Both the position numbers and the translations under genes were made by a program. Shown here in pieces: positions 38,759 through 50,646 of a DNA stretch of 64,000 nucleotides (position 1 is the stretch's first letter; the number at the start of each line of letters is the position of its first letter). This stretch comes from Gemmatimonadales bacterium (GTDB taxonomy: Bacteria > Gemmatimonadota > Gemmatimonadetes > Gemmatimonadales > GWC2-71-9): contig DASUJH010000034.1 in NCBI GenBank assembly GCA_036279355.1, positions 101,678-165,677 on the forward strand, written 5' to 3'. The notes under the pieces are model-generated. The model was not told where the DNA came from and did no database searches. It saw only the letters and a program-made list of their open reading frames with translations.

Positions 38759-38989
38759 CACCATTTGACCCTGGAGTAGCGGCCTAACCCGTTTGCCTTC
38801 ACCGCCTTCCGCGCCGCACCAGCCCCCGGCACATGGGTTGCACCTCCGCTGCAAACCGATGCTCATGGGCATCGCGAAAATGCTACGCTTTGCGCTCGGA
38901 TGAGTTGAACAAAGGCCCGTTCGCGACGGACATTGGCTTCGGCCCGGACTGGCGTAGCTCATTCGCAACCCCCCAACCATCGGGCACCT

Positions 38990-40033
38990 ATGGCACTGTT
39001 TGGTCGCAACTCGACCACCGTGGGCCTCGACATCGGGAGCGGGCTCATCAAGCTCGTGGCCGTGTCGCATCGCTCCGGCGAGCCCGTCCTGACGAAGGTG
39101 GCGTTCACCCACGTCGCCAACGATGCCATTGTCGAGGGCGAGGTCATGGACCCGGCGCTCGTGGCCGAGGCCATCAGGTCCCTCATGGCCTCGGCGGGAA
39201 TCAAGGCCAAGCAGGTCGTCACCGCCGTCGGCGGCCGCGACGTGATCATCAAGAAGATCCAGATGGATCGGATGAAGGAGACCGAGGCGCGCGAGGTCAT
39301 CCGCTGGGAGGCCGAGCAGCACGTCCCCTTCGACATGGACAACGTCGAGCTCGACTTCCAGATCCTGGACCCTGAGGGCGAGGGGCTCCAGATGACCGTG
39401 CTGCTCGTCGCCGCCAAGCGGGAGCTGATCGAGACCAAGCTCACGCTGCTTTCCGAGGTGGGGCTCGAGCCCCGCATCATCGACGTCGACGCCTTCGCGC
39501 TCCACAACGCCTTCGAGGTGAATTACCCCGAGGCCATGCGCGGCGTCGTCGGGCTCGTCAACATCGGTCACGAGACGACCAACATCAACATCCTCGACGA
39601 CGGCATTCCCGTCCTCACGCGGGACATCCCGGTCGGCACCCGCCGCTTCCGGGAGGACCTCCAGCGCGAGCGCGGCCTCTCCGCCGCCGACGCCGACAAG
39701 CTGCTCCAGGGCAACGAGCCGAACGACGTGCTCGAGCCGTTCCTCGCGAGCCGCGGGGAAGAGCTGGCCGTGGGCATCGAGCGCGCCGCCGCATTCCTCC
39801 AGAGCGCGAGCCGCTCCGCCGGTGGCATCGCCCGGCTCTTCACGACGGGCGGCGGCTCCCGTATTCCGCGGCTCAATCGCGTGCTCGGCGATCGGCTGCG
39901 GCTCCCGGTGCAGCCGGCCAATCCGCTCGAGCGCCTCCAGGTGGCCGAGGGCGTCTTCGGTGCGATGGACGTGGACGAAGTGGCTCCGCTACTGATGCTC
40001 CCCATCGGCCTCGCACTCAGGGCGGCCGCGTGA
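38990..40033 (+). CDS. pilM: Type IV pilus inner-membrane platform protein PilM
   Basis: PilM is an actin-like cytoplasmic ATPase that binds the N-terminus of PilN and couples the motor to the alignment complex. The 347-residue product has TVGLDIGSGLIKLVAV (phosphate-1 loop), VTAVGGRDVIIKKIQ, EAREVIRWEAEQHVPFD and an FTTGGGSRIPRLN motif near the C-terminus. The ATG at 38990 gives MALFGRNSTT; a longer frame upstream lacks a ribosome binding site. It begins the pilMNOPQ operon. Confidence 0.94.
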   Translation: MALFGRNSTTVGLDIGSGLIKLVAVSHRSGEPVLTKVAFTHVANDAIVEGEVMDPALVAEAIRSLMASAGIKAKQVVTAVGGRDVIIKKIQMDRMKETEAREVIRWEAEQHVPFDMDNVELDFQILDPEGEGLQMTVLLVAAKRELIETKLTLLSEVGLEPRIIDVDAFALHNAFEVNYPEAMRGVVGLVNIGHETTNINILDDGIPVLTRDIPVGTRRFREDLQRERGLSAADADKLLQGNEPNDVLEPFLASRGEELAVGIERAAAFLQSASRSAGGIARLFTTGGGSRIPRLNRVLGDRLRLPVQPANPLERLQVAEGVFGAMDVDEVAPLLMLPIGLALRAAA

Positions 40034-40058
40034 TCACTCCCATCGGACGCGACATCCC

Positions 40059-40778
40059 ATGATCACGGTCAATCTCCGGCCCGGGCTCAAGCGCAAGCGC
40101 GCCGGTTCGCCGCTCGCCGGCGTCACCGAGCGGATGAAGGGCCTTGGCGCCAGTGTCAAGGACCCGATGCTCATGGTGGTGGCGGCGAGCTGGGTAATCG
40201 TGGTGCTCGGTGTGGGCGGCATGTGGCTCGGCACCGCCCACCAGCTTGGCGCGCTCGAGCCCGAGCTCGAGTCCACCCGCGCGGAGAACCAGCGGTTCCG
40301 GACCTTCCTCGCGGAGAAGCACAAGCAGGAGCTGATTCGCGACTCGATCGTCGCCCAGATCAGGACCATCCGGAGCGTGGACGGCGACCGCTACGTCTGG
40401 CCCCATGTGCTCGACGAGGTGACCAAGGCGCTTCCGCCTTTCACCTGGCTGGTGGACATGTCGCCCACCGCGGCGCCGACCCCGCCGCCGCCTCCGCCGG
40501 GGCCGGCCAATGCCAAGAACGCGGCGGCCGCGCCAGCGGATACCGCGCGCCCGCCGCTCGCATTCCAGATTGATGGGCGCACGGTGGACATCCAGGCCTA
40601 CACCCGCTTCCTGCGGCAGCTCGAAGCGTCGCCCTGGATTACCGACGTGACGCCGATTTCCGCCGCCACCGTGGTCGAGCAGAACCGCGCGATCACCGCA
40701 TTCACCATTCGGGCCTCCTTCAAGCAGGCCGACTCGGCCTACGTCCGGACGGTTCCCTTGAGCCAGTCGGTGAGGTAA
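40059..40778 (+). CDS. pilN: Type IV pilus assembly protein PilN
   Basis: The 239-residue product starts MITVNLRPGLKRKRAG, the N-terminal peptide type that docks on PilM. A single membrane helix (about residues 44-64), a coiled coil and a periplasmic ferredoxin-like fold follow. A Pro-rich insertion (PTAAPTPPPPPPGPAN, about residue 140) precedes the final beta-alpha part IDGRTVDIQAYTRFLRQLEA. Gene position between pilM and pilO fixes the assignment. Confidence 0.92.
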   Translation: MITVNLRPGLKRKRAGSPLAGVTERMKGLGASVKDPMLMVVAASWVIVVLGVGGMWLGTAHQLGALEPELESTRAENQRFRTFLAEKHKQELIRDSIVAQIRTIRSVDGDRYVWPHVLDEVTKALPPFTWLVDMSPTAAPTPPPPPPGPANAKNAAAAPADTARPPLAFQIDGRTVDIQAYTRFLRQLEASPWITDVTPISAATVVEQNRAITAFTIRASFKQADSAYVRTVPLSQSVR

Positions 40779-40780
40779 GC

Positions 40781-41419
40781 GTGGCCACCTCCAACTCCAA
40801 GCTGATCCCGGCCTGCGCGGTGCTGCTGGCACTGCTCGTCGGGTACGTCGGATACTACGGCATCGAGCTGGCCGGCGGCGTCACCGTAAACGGCATCTCC
40901 GCCAAGCGCGAGCGGATCCAGACGATCAAGGACTCGATCGCCGACCTCGAGGCGCAGACCGCCAAGGCCAAGCAGGAGCTGGCGCGCGGCACCGTCGAAG
41001 ACCTCCGCCGCAAGCTCGACGGCTACCGCTCGAGCCTCGGCCTCCTCCGCCGCCTCGTGCCGGAGCGGAACGAGGTGCCGAACCTGCTCGACGACATCTC
41101 CACCCGCGGCAAGATCCGCGGCGTCACGCTGTCGCAGGTCGTGCCGCTCCCGGTCGAGAGCGGTCCGGTACCGTTCGACACCTATCGGTACACGATGTCG
41201 GTCATCGGGCACTACGATCAGATCGGTGAGTTCCTCGCCGACGTGGCGAGCCTGCAGCGCATCATCGTGCCGCAGGACGTCTCGCTCGCCGCCGCCAATC
41301 AGGCCGCGGCCCACGCGCTGGGCGACACCTCCGGCGCGCTGCTCGAGGCGAAGTTCCAGATCCGCACGTACGTCAAGTCCAACGCGGCCGGAGCCGAAGG
41401 AGACGCCAGTGGCACCTAA
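40781..41419 (+). CDS. pilO: Type IV pilus assembly protein PilO
   Basis: The 212-residue product has one N-terminal membrane helix (about residues 8-28), a coiled coil (about 38-85) with a LLRRLVPERNEVPNLLDDIS block, and a periplasmic domain with MSVIGHYDQIGEFLADVASL, the most conserved PilO segment. It starts with GTG two bases after pilN and heterodimerises with PilN in the inner membrane. The last residues overlap the start of pilP. Confidence 0.92.
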   Translation: MATSNSKLIPACAVLLALLVGYVGYYGIELAGGVTVNGISAKRERIQTIKDSIADLEAQTAKAKQELARGTVEDLRRKLDGYRSSLGLLRRLVPERNEVPNLLDDISTRGKIRGVTLSQVVPLPVESGPVPFDTYRYTMSVIGHYDQIGEFLADVASLQRIIVPQDVSLAAANQAAAHALGDTSGALLEAKFQIRTYVKSNAAGAEGDASGT

Positions 41420-42014
41420 CCGGTGGGTGGCAGGCCTGCTCGTCGCCGCGACCCTCGCCGCGCCCGGCGCGGCGTACGGCCAGGAGAAGGCGCCGGCAGA
41501 TTCGGGCACCAGGGCCATGGCGGCGGCCGCGGTGTCGCACGCGCGGCTCGCGGTGGCGGCCGCTGCGTCGCCCGCCACACCGGCCGCGCCTCCAGCCGCG
41601 ACAACGGTACCGGCGCCAACGCCGCCCGCCGCCGCGCCCGCGCACGGGGACAGCGCCGCCGTGGATTCGCTCAACGATCCTGCTGAGACCCAGGTGGCGC
41701 GCGAAATGTTTGCCTACAGCGGGGCGCCGCGCGATCCCTTCGCGTCGCTCATCAAGAGCGCGCACGTAGGCCCCGAGCTGAGCGACCTGCAGCTCGTCGC
41801 CATCTATGAAGACATGTACTCGCCCGCCGGGAGCGTCGCTGTGCTCCGCGACAAGACCGACGGCAAGCGCCACAAGCTTCGCAGCGGCGATCAGCTCGGC
41901 CGGCTGCGGGTGACCCAGATCCGGGCGAAGGACGTCGTGTTCACCATTCAGGATTTCGGGGTCGAACGGCAGGAAACTCTCTCGCTGCGCAAGCAGGAGG
42001 ACGCCACCCAATGA
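41409..42014 (+). CDS. pilP: Type IV pilus assembly protein PilP
   Basis: The 201-residue product has a signal peptide ending AAYG, an Ala/Pro-rich unstructured stretch (about 25-95) and the PilP domain with MFAYSGAPRDPFASLIKSA, DLQLVAIYEDMYSPAGSVAVL and LRSGDQLGRLRVTQI. PilP bridges PilNO to the PilQ secretin. Unlike many homologues it shows no lipobox Cys. The GTG start at 41409 overlaps pilO; the stop overlaps the pilQ ATG. Confidence 0.88.
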   Translation: MAPNRWVAGLLVAATLAAPGAAYGQEKAPADSGTRAMAAAAVSHARLAVAAAASPATPAAPPAATTVPAPTPPAAAPAHGDSAAVDSLNDPAETQVAREMFAYSGAPRDPFASLIKSAHVGPELSDLQLVAIYEDMYSPAGSVAVLRDKTDGKRHKLRSGDQLGRLRVTQIRAKDVVFTIQDFGVERQETLSLRKQEDATQ

Positions 42015-43870
42015 CGCGACTCACTCGTTTGCTGCGCCGCGGAGCGTGCGTACTCGCCGCCGCCGCGCTGGCCGGGGCTCCCTCGCCGTTGCTCGCCGAG
42101 GGCGGCCCCGGCACGGGCGGCCCCGCGAACGGCGAGGTCACCGGCGTCAGCGTGCAGCCGTCGCCGGGCCGCGCGGAGGTGGTGGTGAACATCCAGGGGG
42201 CCGTGGAGGTGCGCGATTTCATGCTGCGTTCGCCCGACCGGCTCGTCCTCGACCTCAAGGGCGCGCACCTCAACGCGGCGGGCGGCGCGGCGTATGATGG
42301 CGCCAACCGCGGCGGCGTGGTGAACCTGCGCTACTCCCAGTTCAAGCCCGACGTTGTGCGCGTCGTGCTCGACCTCGACGGAATCAGGTCGTACAAGCTC
42401 GAGCGGACGGCGGAGGAAGTCCGGGTGGGCTTCGAGACCGACAAGTCGTTCGCGGCCTGGTCGTCGACCGCTCCCGCCGTCGCCATGGCGGATGCGGTCG
42501 CAGCCAAGCCGGAGCCGCCGGCACACGCGGCGCGGGAACTCGGCGCCCCGGCTCGGCAGCCGGAAGTCAGGGTGGAGCCCGCCGCGATCCACACCCAGAC
42601 GGGCCTCCGCCTCCCGAATGACCAGCCGCGCATCACGGTCACCTGGGACCACGCCACCGTCGCGGACGTGGTCGCGGGCTTCGCCGCGTTCAGCGGCCGC
42701 ACCATCATCCTCGGCAAGGACATCAAGGGTGACGTCTCCGCCGAGATCAAGAACCAGCCGTGGGACCAGGCCTTTCAGGCGATCCTCGCCACCCAGGGCC
42801 TCTCGGCCACCGAGATGTCGGGTGGGATCATCCGGGTTGACTCGCCCCAGGCGCTCGCGGCGCTCGATTCGCTCGAGCCGCTCGAGTCGCGCACGGTGCC
42901 CATCAACTACACGCCGCTCGGCCAGATCACCAAGTCGGTCGAGACCCTGCTCACCAAGGGCCGCGGCCGCGTGATCGCCGATTCGGCCTCGAGCAGCCTC
43001 ATCGTCACCGACACCCGGAGCCGCATCGACGAAATCACCCACTTCGTCGCCAATCTGGACCGGAAGACGCCGCAGATCCTCATCAAGGCGAAGATCATCT
43101 TCGTGGATCGGACTGATCTCGAGCGGCTCGGCCTGCGCTACGACCTGAGCACCCGCAACCAGTTCTTCAACAACCTGGTCTCGCAGCCCCCGCCGTCAGG
43201 CGGCGTGCCCCTGGGCCCGCAGGGCGGGAGCGGCTTCGTCGATCTGGGTGGCAACACGCTCTCGCTCATCGGCAACGCCAACGGCCGGGTGGACAACTCG
43301 GCGCTCGACCTGGTCTTTTCGACCATCCTGGGCGGCAACACCATCACCGCCTTCCTGAGCGCCTTGCAGCAGCAGCAGCTCGCCGACATCCAAGCCGAGC
43401 CGACCATCAGCACGCTCGATAACCGCCGCGCCGACATCCTGGTCGGCGAGGAAACGCCGGTGCCCGGCGCGCCGCCGCAGCAGGGCTCGGCCGTCGCGGT
43501 GCAGCAGGTGCAGTTCAAGGAGACCGGCATCCGGCTCACGGTCACGCCGCACCTCACCAACAGCGGCCAGATCCTGATGCAGCTCCGCACGGAGCGCTCT
43601 GCGGTGCAGGACCTGCCGGCGTCGCAGTTCGGCTTCAACTTCACCAAGCAGACGACCGAAAATCAGCTGCTGGTGAACGACGGCGAGACCGCGGTCATCG
43701 GCGGCCTCACCATCACCGAGGTGAACCGCACGCGCTCGGGCATCCCGCTGCTCTCGCAGCTGCCGATCGTGGGCGGCCTTTTCGGGACCACGTCGAACCA
43801 GGAGCGGCGGCGCGATCTGATGATCCTGGTGACGCCCCGCGTGGTGGACGACGCGCCCACGGGAAGCTGA
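42011..43870 (+). CDS. pilQ: Type IV pilus secretin PilQ
   Basis: The 619-residue outer-membrane channel has a signal peptide (about residues 1-29), one AMIN domain (about 35-140, VRDFMLRSPDRLVLDLKGA), a linker, and an STN/N0 domain (about 200-290, VTWDHATVADVVAGFAAFSG). An N1 domain VIADSASSSLIVTD and the secretin core with LLVNDGETAVIGGL and GIPLLSQLPIVGGLFG follow. Length is shorter than in proteobacteria because only one AMIN domain is present. It closes the pilMNOPQ operon. Confidence 0.95.
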   Translation: MTRLTRLLRRGACVLAAAALAGAPSPLLAEGGPGTGGPANGEVTGVSVQPSPGRAEVVVNIQGAVEVRDFMLRSPDRLVLDLKGAHLNAAGGAAYDGANRGGVVNLRYSQFKPDVVRVVLDLDGIRSYKLERTAEEVRVGFETDKSFAAWSSTAPAVAMADAVAAKPEPPAHAARELGAPARQPEVRVEPAAIHTQTGLRLPNDQPRITVTWDHATVADVVAGFAAFSGRTIILGKDIKGDVSAEIKNQPWDQAFQAILATQGLSATEMSGGIIRVDSPQALAALDSLEPLESRTVPINYTPLGQITKSVETLLTKGRGRVIADSASSSLIVTDTRSRIDEITHFVANLDRKTPQILIKAKIIFVDRTDLERLGLRYDLSTRNQFFNNLVSQPPPSGGVPLGPQGGSGFVDLGGNTLSLIGNANGRVDNSALDLVFSTILGGNTITAFLSALQQQQLADIQAEPTISTLDNRRADILVGEETPVPGAPPQQGSAVAVQQVQFKETGIRLTVTPHLTNSGQILMQLRTERSAVQDLPASQFGFNFTKQTTENQLLVNDGETAVIGGLTITEVNRTRSGIPLLSQLPIVGGLFGTTSNQERRRDLMILVTPRVVDDAPTGS

Positions 43871-43886
43871 GCGGCGCGTCAGGCCC

Positions 43887-43915
43887 TTGGCCGGGTGCGG
43901 TCGAATTGGTAGAAT
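43887..43915 (+). promoter_or_regulatory. Sigma-70-type promoter before aroC
   Basis: TTGGCC at 43887-43892 and TAGAAT at 43910-43915 are 17 bases apart, with a TG one base before the -10 (extended -10). Transcription would begin about 45 bases before the aroC GTG, within the pilQ terminator hairpin. Confidence 0.4.
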
Positions 43916-43948
43916 CGAGCCCGGCCACGCGTCGGGCTCGATCGTTTT
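43914..43948 (+). terminator. Intrinsic terminator after pilQ
   Basis: ATCGAGCCCG and CGGGCTCGAT form a perfect ten-base stem around a nine-base loop, followed by CGTTTT. It separates the pilus operon from aroC. Confidence 0.75.
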
Positions 43949-43966
43949 CCGGAACAGGACAGACAC

Positions 43967-45196
43967 GTGCATCTCAGGTTCACCACCGCGGGCGAGTCGC
44001 ACGGCAAGGCGCTCGTCGCGATCGTCGAGGGATTGCCGGCGGGGCTCCCGATCACCGCCGACGCGGTCGATCGCGATCTCGCGCGCCGCATGATGGGTTA
44101 CGGCCGCGGCGCGCGGATGAAGATCGAGCGCGACCGGATCGAGTGGCTCGCCGGCGTGCGCAACGGCGAGACGCTCGGCTCGCCGGTGGCGATGCTCATC
44201 GCCAATCGCGACTGGGCCAACTGGGAGGATGTGATGGCTGCCGAGGGAACGCCCGGTGGCTTGCGCCGCCGCCGCGTCACCCGCCCGCGCCCCGGCCACG
44301 CGGATCTGGCCGGGGTGCTCAAGTACGACCGGGTCGACGCCCGAGACATCCTGGAGCGCGCGAGCGCGCGCGAGACCACTGCGCGAGTAGCGGCAGGCGC
44401 CCTCGCTCGCCGGTTGCTGGACGAGTTTGGCGTCGAGGTCGGCAGCCATGTGGTGTCGCTTGGCGGCGTGCGCGCGGCGCCGCCGGCCGAGCTGCCCTCG
44501 CCGCTCAACGAGGCCGCGGACCGCTCCGAGATTCGCGTCCTCGACCCTGCCGTCGAAGCCGAGATCATCGGGCGGATCGACCGCGCCAAGAAGGAAGGCG
44601 ACACGCTGGGCGGCGAAGTGGAGATCGTGGCGCGCGGCGTCCCCGTCGGGCTCGGCAGCCACGTGAGCTGGGACCGCAAGCTCGACGGGCGGCTCGCCGG
44701 CATGCTCATGTCGATTCCCGCCGTGAAAGGCGTCGAGATCGGCCTGGGCTTCGAGGCCGCGCGGCGCCCGGGCTCCCAAGTGCATGACCCGATCGATGCG
44801 GATCCGCCCGGCACGGCGCCGCGCGGCGGCGACGCCCGCGCCGGCTTTCAGCGACGCAGCAACAACGCCGGCGGCCTCGAGGGCGGCATCACCACGGGGG
44901 AACCGCTGCGTGTTCGAGTAGCGATGAAGCCGATCTCGACGCTGATGTCACCGCTGCCGACCGTGGATCTCACCTCCGGCGGCCCGGCCAGCGCGCAGAG
45001 CGAGCGGTCGGACGTGACGGCCGTGCCTGCCATGGGCGTCATCGCCGAAGCGCTCGTGGCACTCGTCGTGGCCGACGCGATGCTGGAGAAGTTCGGCGGC
45101 GACAGCCTGGGTGAGATGAAGCGCAACGTTTCCGGATACCTCGCGGCACTTGGCGAGCGCTGGCGGGCGCTCCGGGCCGAGGCGGCGCCCGACTGA
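43967..45196 (+). CDS. aroC: Chorismate synthase
   Basis: This FMN-dependent enzyme makes chorismate from EPSP, the last common step of aromatic biosynthesis. The 409-residue product has FTTAGESHGKALVAIVEGLPAG, RMMGYGRGARMKIERD, RPGHADLAGVLKY, ARETTARVAAGALA, RRSNNAGGLEGGITTGEP and MKPISTLMSPL, covering the whole family pattern. It starts with GTG after GGAACAGGA. Its stop overlaps the aroK ATG, so the two steps are cotranslated. Confidence 0.97.
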   Translation: MHLRFTTAGESHGKALVAIVEGLPAGLPITADAVDRDLARRMMGYGRGARMKIERDRIEWLAGVRNGETLGSPVAMLIANRDWANWEDVMAAEGTPGGLRRRRVTRPRPGHADLAGVLKYDRVDARDILERASARETTARVAAGALARRLLDEFGVEVGSHVVSLGGVRAAPPAELPSPLNEAADRSEIRVLDPAVEAEIIGRIDRAKKEGDTLGGEVEIVARGVPVGLGSHVSWDRKLDGRLAGMLMSIPAVKGVEIGLGFEAARRPGSQVHDPIDADPPGTAPRGGDARAGFQRRSNNAGGLEGGITTGEPLRVRVAMKPISTLMSPLPTVDLTSGGPASAQSERSDVTAVPAMGVIAEALVALVVADAMLEKFGGDSLGEMKRNVSGYLAALGERWRALRAEAAPD

Positions 45197-45714
45197 TGCC
45201 GCGCCACGTGGTGCTCGTGGGTCTGCCCGGGTCCGGCAAGAGCACTGTCGGCAAGCTCGCCGCGGAGGCACTCGGCACGTCGGGGATGGATGTGGACGCC
45301 TTTCTGGTGCGCCAGATGGGCATGCCGATCAGCCAGATTTTTGGCAAGTACGGCGAGGCTGAGTTCCGGAGCATGGAGCGCGGCGCCGTGCAGGCGGCGC
45401 TCGGCGGGCCGCCCCTCGTGCTGGTGCCTGGCGGCGGGTGGGCCGCCCAGGCGGGTGAGCTGGATGCGGCGCGCGGGGTGGGTATCATCATCTATCTCAA
45501 GTGCGACGCCGCCACCGCCGCCAAGCGGAGCGGGCAGGGCGAGGTGCGGCCGCTGCTCATGGGAGAGGATCCCGTCGCCCGCATGCGCGAGCTCCTCCTC
45601 GCCAGAGCACCGTTCTACGATCGGGCCGACCACGTCCTCGTCACCGACCAAGACCCGGCGCCTGTCGTAGCCCAGAACGTCGCTCGCATCGCGCGAGAGG
45701 CTGCAGGGTGGTAA
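45196..45714 (+). CDS. aroK: Shikimate kinase
   Basis: The 172-residue kinase phosphorylates shikimate with ATP. It has the Walker A loop VGLPGSGKSTVGKLAAE, a shikimate-binding DVDAFL (the usual Asp-x-Asp), GKYGEAEFRSME and PGGGWAAQ. The lid region is near KRSGQGEVRPLL. It begins inside the aroC stop (ATGA). aroB, often next, is absent. The short, relatively AT-rich gap downstream (45715-45826) has no gene. Confidence 0.93.
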   Translation: MPRHVVLVGLPGSGKSTVGKLAAEALGTSGMDVDAFLVRQMGMPISQIFGKYGEAEFRSMERGAVQAALGGPPLVLVPGGGWAAQAGELDAARGVGIIIYLKCDAATAAKRSGQGEVRPLLMGEDPVARMRELLLARAPFYDRADHVLVTDQDPAPVVAQNVARIAREAAGW

Positions 45715-45790
45715 ATTACTGATACGCTAAAACTTACGGGCAATTCCTTGCCAACAGGCGGCGGCCGGTCTTTCTTGCTCCGGGTCGCCG

Positions 45791-45821
45791 TTGACCCTGT
45801 TTTGACCGGGATGGCTACACT
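45791..45821 (+). promoter_or_regulatory. Possible leaderless promoter of topA
   Basis: TTGACC at 45791 and a -10-like TACACT at 45816-45821 are separated by 19 bases; a second TTGACC at 45802 is too close to serve. The -10 ends five bases before the topA ATG, which has no ribosome binding site, so the transcript may start at or near the ATG. Confidence 0.35.
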
Positions 45822-45826
45822 GACAC

Positions 45827-48337
<2,511 letters not shown>

Positions 48338-48350
48338 GGGCAGCCGTCGG

Positions 48351-49646
48351 GTGAAGGCTTCGGTCGTGGGCGGCGGGCTGGCGGGATGCGAGGCCGCCTG
48401 GGCCCTGGCCGAGCGGGGCGTCCGGGTGACCCTCTACGAAATGCGGCCGCGGGTGCGCACTGCGGCCCATGCCTCGGATCGTCTGGCGGAGCTGGTCTGC
48501 AGCAACTCGTTCAAGTCGCGGGAACTCACCAACGCACACGGACTGCTCAAGGCGGAGCTCAGGCGGCTGGGCAGCCTGCTGCTCTGCTGCGCCGAGGAGG
48601 CGCAGGTGCCCGGCGGTGCGGCGCTGGTCGTCGATCGCGAACTGTTCTCGCGCGCCGTGCACGATCGCGTGTCGGCTCACCCCAACGTCACGCTGGTGCG
48701 CGAGGAGGTGGCGGAGCTGCCGTCGCCCGCGGTAATCGCGACGGGCCCGCTCACCTCGGAACGGCTGGGTGCCGCGCTCGCTGCGCGGCTCGGCGCCTCC
48801 GCGCTCGCGTTCTACGATGCCATCGCGCCCATCGTCGCCGACGAATCGCTCGACCGCGGCGCGCTTTACGCGCTTTCGCGGTACGGCAAGGGCGACGGCG
48901 CGGACTACCTCAACGCCCCGCTCGACGCCGGCGCGTATGCCTCGTTCGTGGATGCGCTCGCCACGGCCGACCAGTTTACCGCCCACGAATTCGACCAGGT
49001 GCCGTATTTCGAGGGCTGCCTGCCGATCGAGGAGATGGCGCGCCGCGGCCCCGAGACGCTCCGCTTCGGACCGATGAAGCCGGTGGGCCTGCCCAATCCG
49101 CGCACCGGGCGCGAGCCGCACGCCGTCGTGCAGCTCCGGCGCGAGGACCGCGTGGGACAGATGTGGAACCTGGTGGGCTTTCAGACGCGCCTCAGGATTC
49201 CGGAGCAGCAACGGGTGTTCTCGACGATTCCGGGCCTCGGCGCGGCGGAGTATCTCCGCTACGGCAGCATCCATCGGAACGCCTACGTCAACAGCCCCGC
49301 GTGCCTCGGCACGGCGCTCACGCTTCATGACGACGACCGGATTTTCCTCGCGGGCCAGATGACCGGCGTCGAGGGCTACACCGAATCGCTCGGCACGGGG
49401 CTCCTCGCGGGCATCAACCTCGCGCGCCGGCTCGAAGGCCGACCGGCTGCGGTCCCGCCGCCCACCACCATGCTCGGCGGCCTCTACCGCTATCTTCGCG
49501 AGGCGGACCCGCGCCACTTTCAGCCGATGAACGCGAACTTCGGCCTGCTGGATCCGCTGCCCGAAAAGGTGAAGAAGGAGACGAGGCGTGCGCGGCTGGC
49601 GGAGCGCGCGATTGCGGAGTTCGAGGCATGGGCAGAAGGGCTCTGA
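48351..49646 (+). CDS. trmFO: Methylenetetrahydrofolate-tRNA-(uracil-5-)-methyltransferase
   Basis: TrmFO uses FAD and methylene-THF to make ribothymidine at tRNA position 54. The 431-residue product has the FAD motif VVGGGLAGCEAAWALAERG, LYEMRPRVRTAAH, LVCSNSFKSRELTNAHGLLK, YFEGCLPIEEMARRG, GPMKPVGLPNPRTGR and MTGVEGYTESLGTGLLAG. The GTG at 48351, 13 bases after topA, is chosen because it begins the Rossmann strand; longer frames read into topA. It overlaps xerC by 19 bases. Confidence 0.95.
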   Translation: MKASVVGGGLAGCEAAWALAERGVRVTLYEMRPRVRTAAHASDRLAELVCSNSFKSRELTNAHGLLKAELRRLGSLLLCCAEEAQVPGGAALVVDRELFSRAVHDRVSAHPNVTLVREEVAELPSPAVIATGPLTSERLGAALAARLGASALAFYDAIAPIVADESLDRGALYALSRYGKGDGADYLNAPLDAGAYASFVDALATADQFTAHEFDQVPYFEGCLPIEEMARRGPETLRFGPMKPVGLPNPRTGREPHAVVQLRREDRVGQMWNLVGFQTRLRIPEQQRVFSTIPGLGAAEYLRYGSIHRNAYVNSPACLGTALTLHDDDRIFLAGQMTGVEGYTESLGTGLLAGINLARRLEGRPAAVPPPTTMLGGLYRYLREADPRHFQPMNANFGLLDPLPEKVKKETRRARLAERAIAEFEAWAEGL

Positions 49647-50569
49647 CGATGGGCGGCGAGTCGGTCCGCCATCTCGTGTCCGAATTTCTGGCGCACTCGG
49701 AGGTCGAGCGCAATCAGTCGCCCAACACCGTGATCGCATATCGGCGCGACCTCGATGCGTTCATGGATTTCTGCGACCGACACTACGGCGCCGACTGGAG
49801 CTGCGAGTCGGTCGATCGCGCCGGCCTTCGCGGATTTCTGGGCGACATGCAGCGCCGCGGGCTCTCCAAGCGCTCGGCCGCTCGTGCGCTCTCCGCAGTG
49901 CGCGGCCTGTTCCGGTACCTGCAGGTGCACCATGGGCTCGCCGTGAACGTGGCGCGCGTCGCCAAGGTGCCGCGGATCGAGAAGCGGTTGCCGTCGCATC
50001 TCGACCGCGCCACGATGGAGGCGCTCTTCGCCTGGGCGGAACAGCGCGCCGAAGGCGGCGACCTGCTCGCCGCGCGGGACCTCGCGATGCTGGAGCTGTT
50101 CTATTCCACCGGCATGCGCCTGTCCGAGCTGGCTGGTCTCAATCTGGGCGACGTGGACCTGTTGTCGGACCAGGCGAAGGTGCGCGGGAAGGGGCGCAAG
50201 GAGCGCATCGTGCCGGTGGGCTCGCGCGCGGTCCTCGCCCTCCGCCGCTATCTTCGGCTCAGGGAGCAGCAGCCGCCGGGCAAGGGCGCGGACCCACGGG
50301 CGCTCTTCATGAGTGTCCGCGGCCGGCGCTTACCGCCGCGTGGCGTGCAGCGCCGGATGCATCTCCTCTTCGATGCGGTAGGCGGCGACGGGCTCCGGGT
50401 CCATTCGCTCCGCCACACCTTCGCGACCCACATGCTCGACGCCGGCGCGGACCTGCGGGCGGTGCAGGAGCTGTTGGGACATGCATCGCTCAGCACGACG
50501 CAGGTGTACACCCATGTGAGCGTGGAAAGGTTGAAGGGCGTCTATGCCCGTGCGCATCCCAGAGCTTGA
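49628..50569 (+). CDS. xerC: Tyrosine recombinase XerC
   Basis: XerC with XerD resolves chromosome dimers at dif. The 313-residue product has an N-terminal SAM-like core-binding domain (about 10-105) and a catalytic domain with the R-K-H-R-H-Y residues in STGMRLSELAGL, RGKGRKERIVPVG, HSLRHTFATHMLDAGADL and LLGHASLSTTQVYTHV. Its position after trmFO and before hslV is the classic arrangement. ATG 49649, just past the trmFO stop, is an alternative start. Confidence 0.93.
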   Translation: MGRRALTMGGESVRHLVSEFLAHSEVERNQSPNTVIAYRRDLDAFMDFCDRHYGADWSCESVDRAGLRGFLGDMQRRGLSKRSAARALSAVRGLFRYLQVHHGLAVNVARVAKVPRIEKRLPSHLDRATMEALFAWAEQRAEGGDLLAARDLAMLELFYSTGMRLSELAGLNLGDVDLLSDQAKVRGKGRKERIVPVGSRAVLALRRYLRLREQQPPGKGADPRALFMSVRGRRLPPRGVQRRMHLLFDAVGGDGLRVHSLRHTFATHMLDAGADLRAVQELLGHASLSTTQVYTHVSVERLKGVYARAHPRA

Positions 50570-50585
50570 ACGAGGAAGGTTGACC

Positions 50586-50628
50586 AGGCGGTCGAGTCGG
50601 CGGTAAGGGCGGTAGCGGCTTACCGCCT
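50586..50628. repeat. GGCGGTA-type short repeat between xerC and hslV
   Basis: Several GGCGGTA units in tandem, ending in an inverted copy so that GGCGGTAA (50599-50606) pairs with TTACCGCC (50620-50627) around a 13-base loop. It may form a hairpin in the transcript between the two genes. Confidence 0.6.
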
Positions 50629-50646
50629 AGCTGACAACGAGGTCCC

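Noticed and set aside
38692..38989. tRNA or small RNA gene before pilM
   Set aside because: Small stems are present but no cloverleaf or conserved tRNA sequence.
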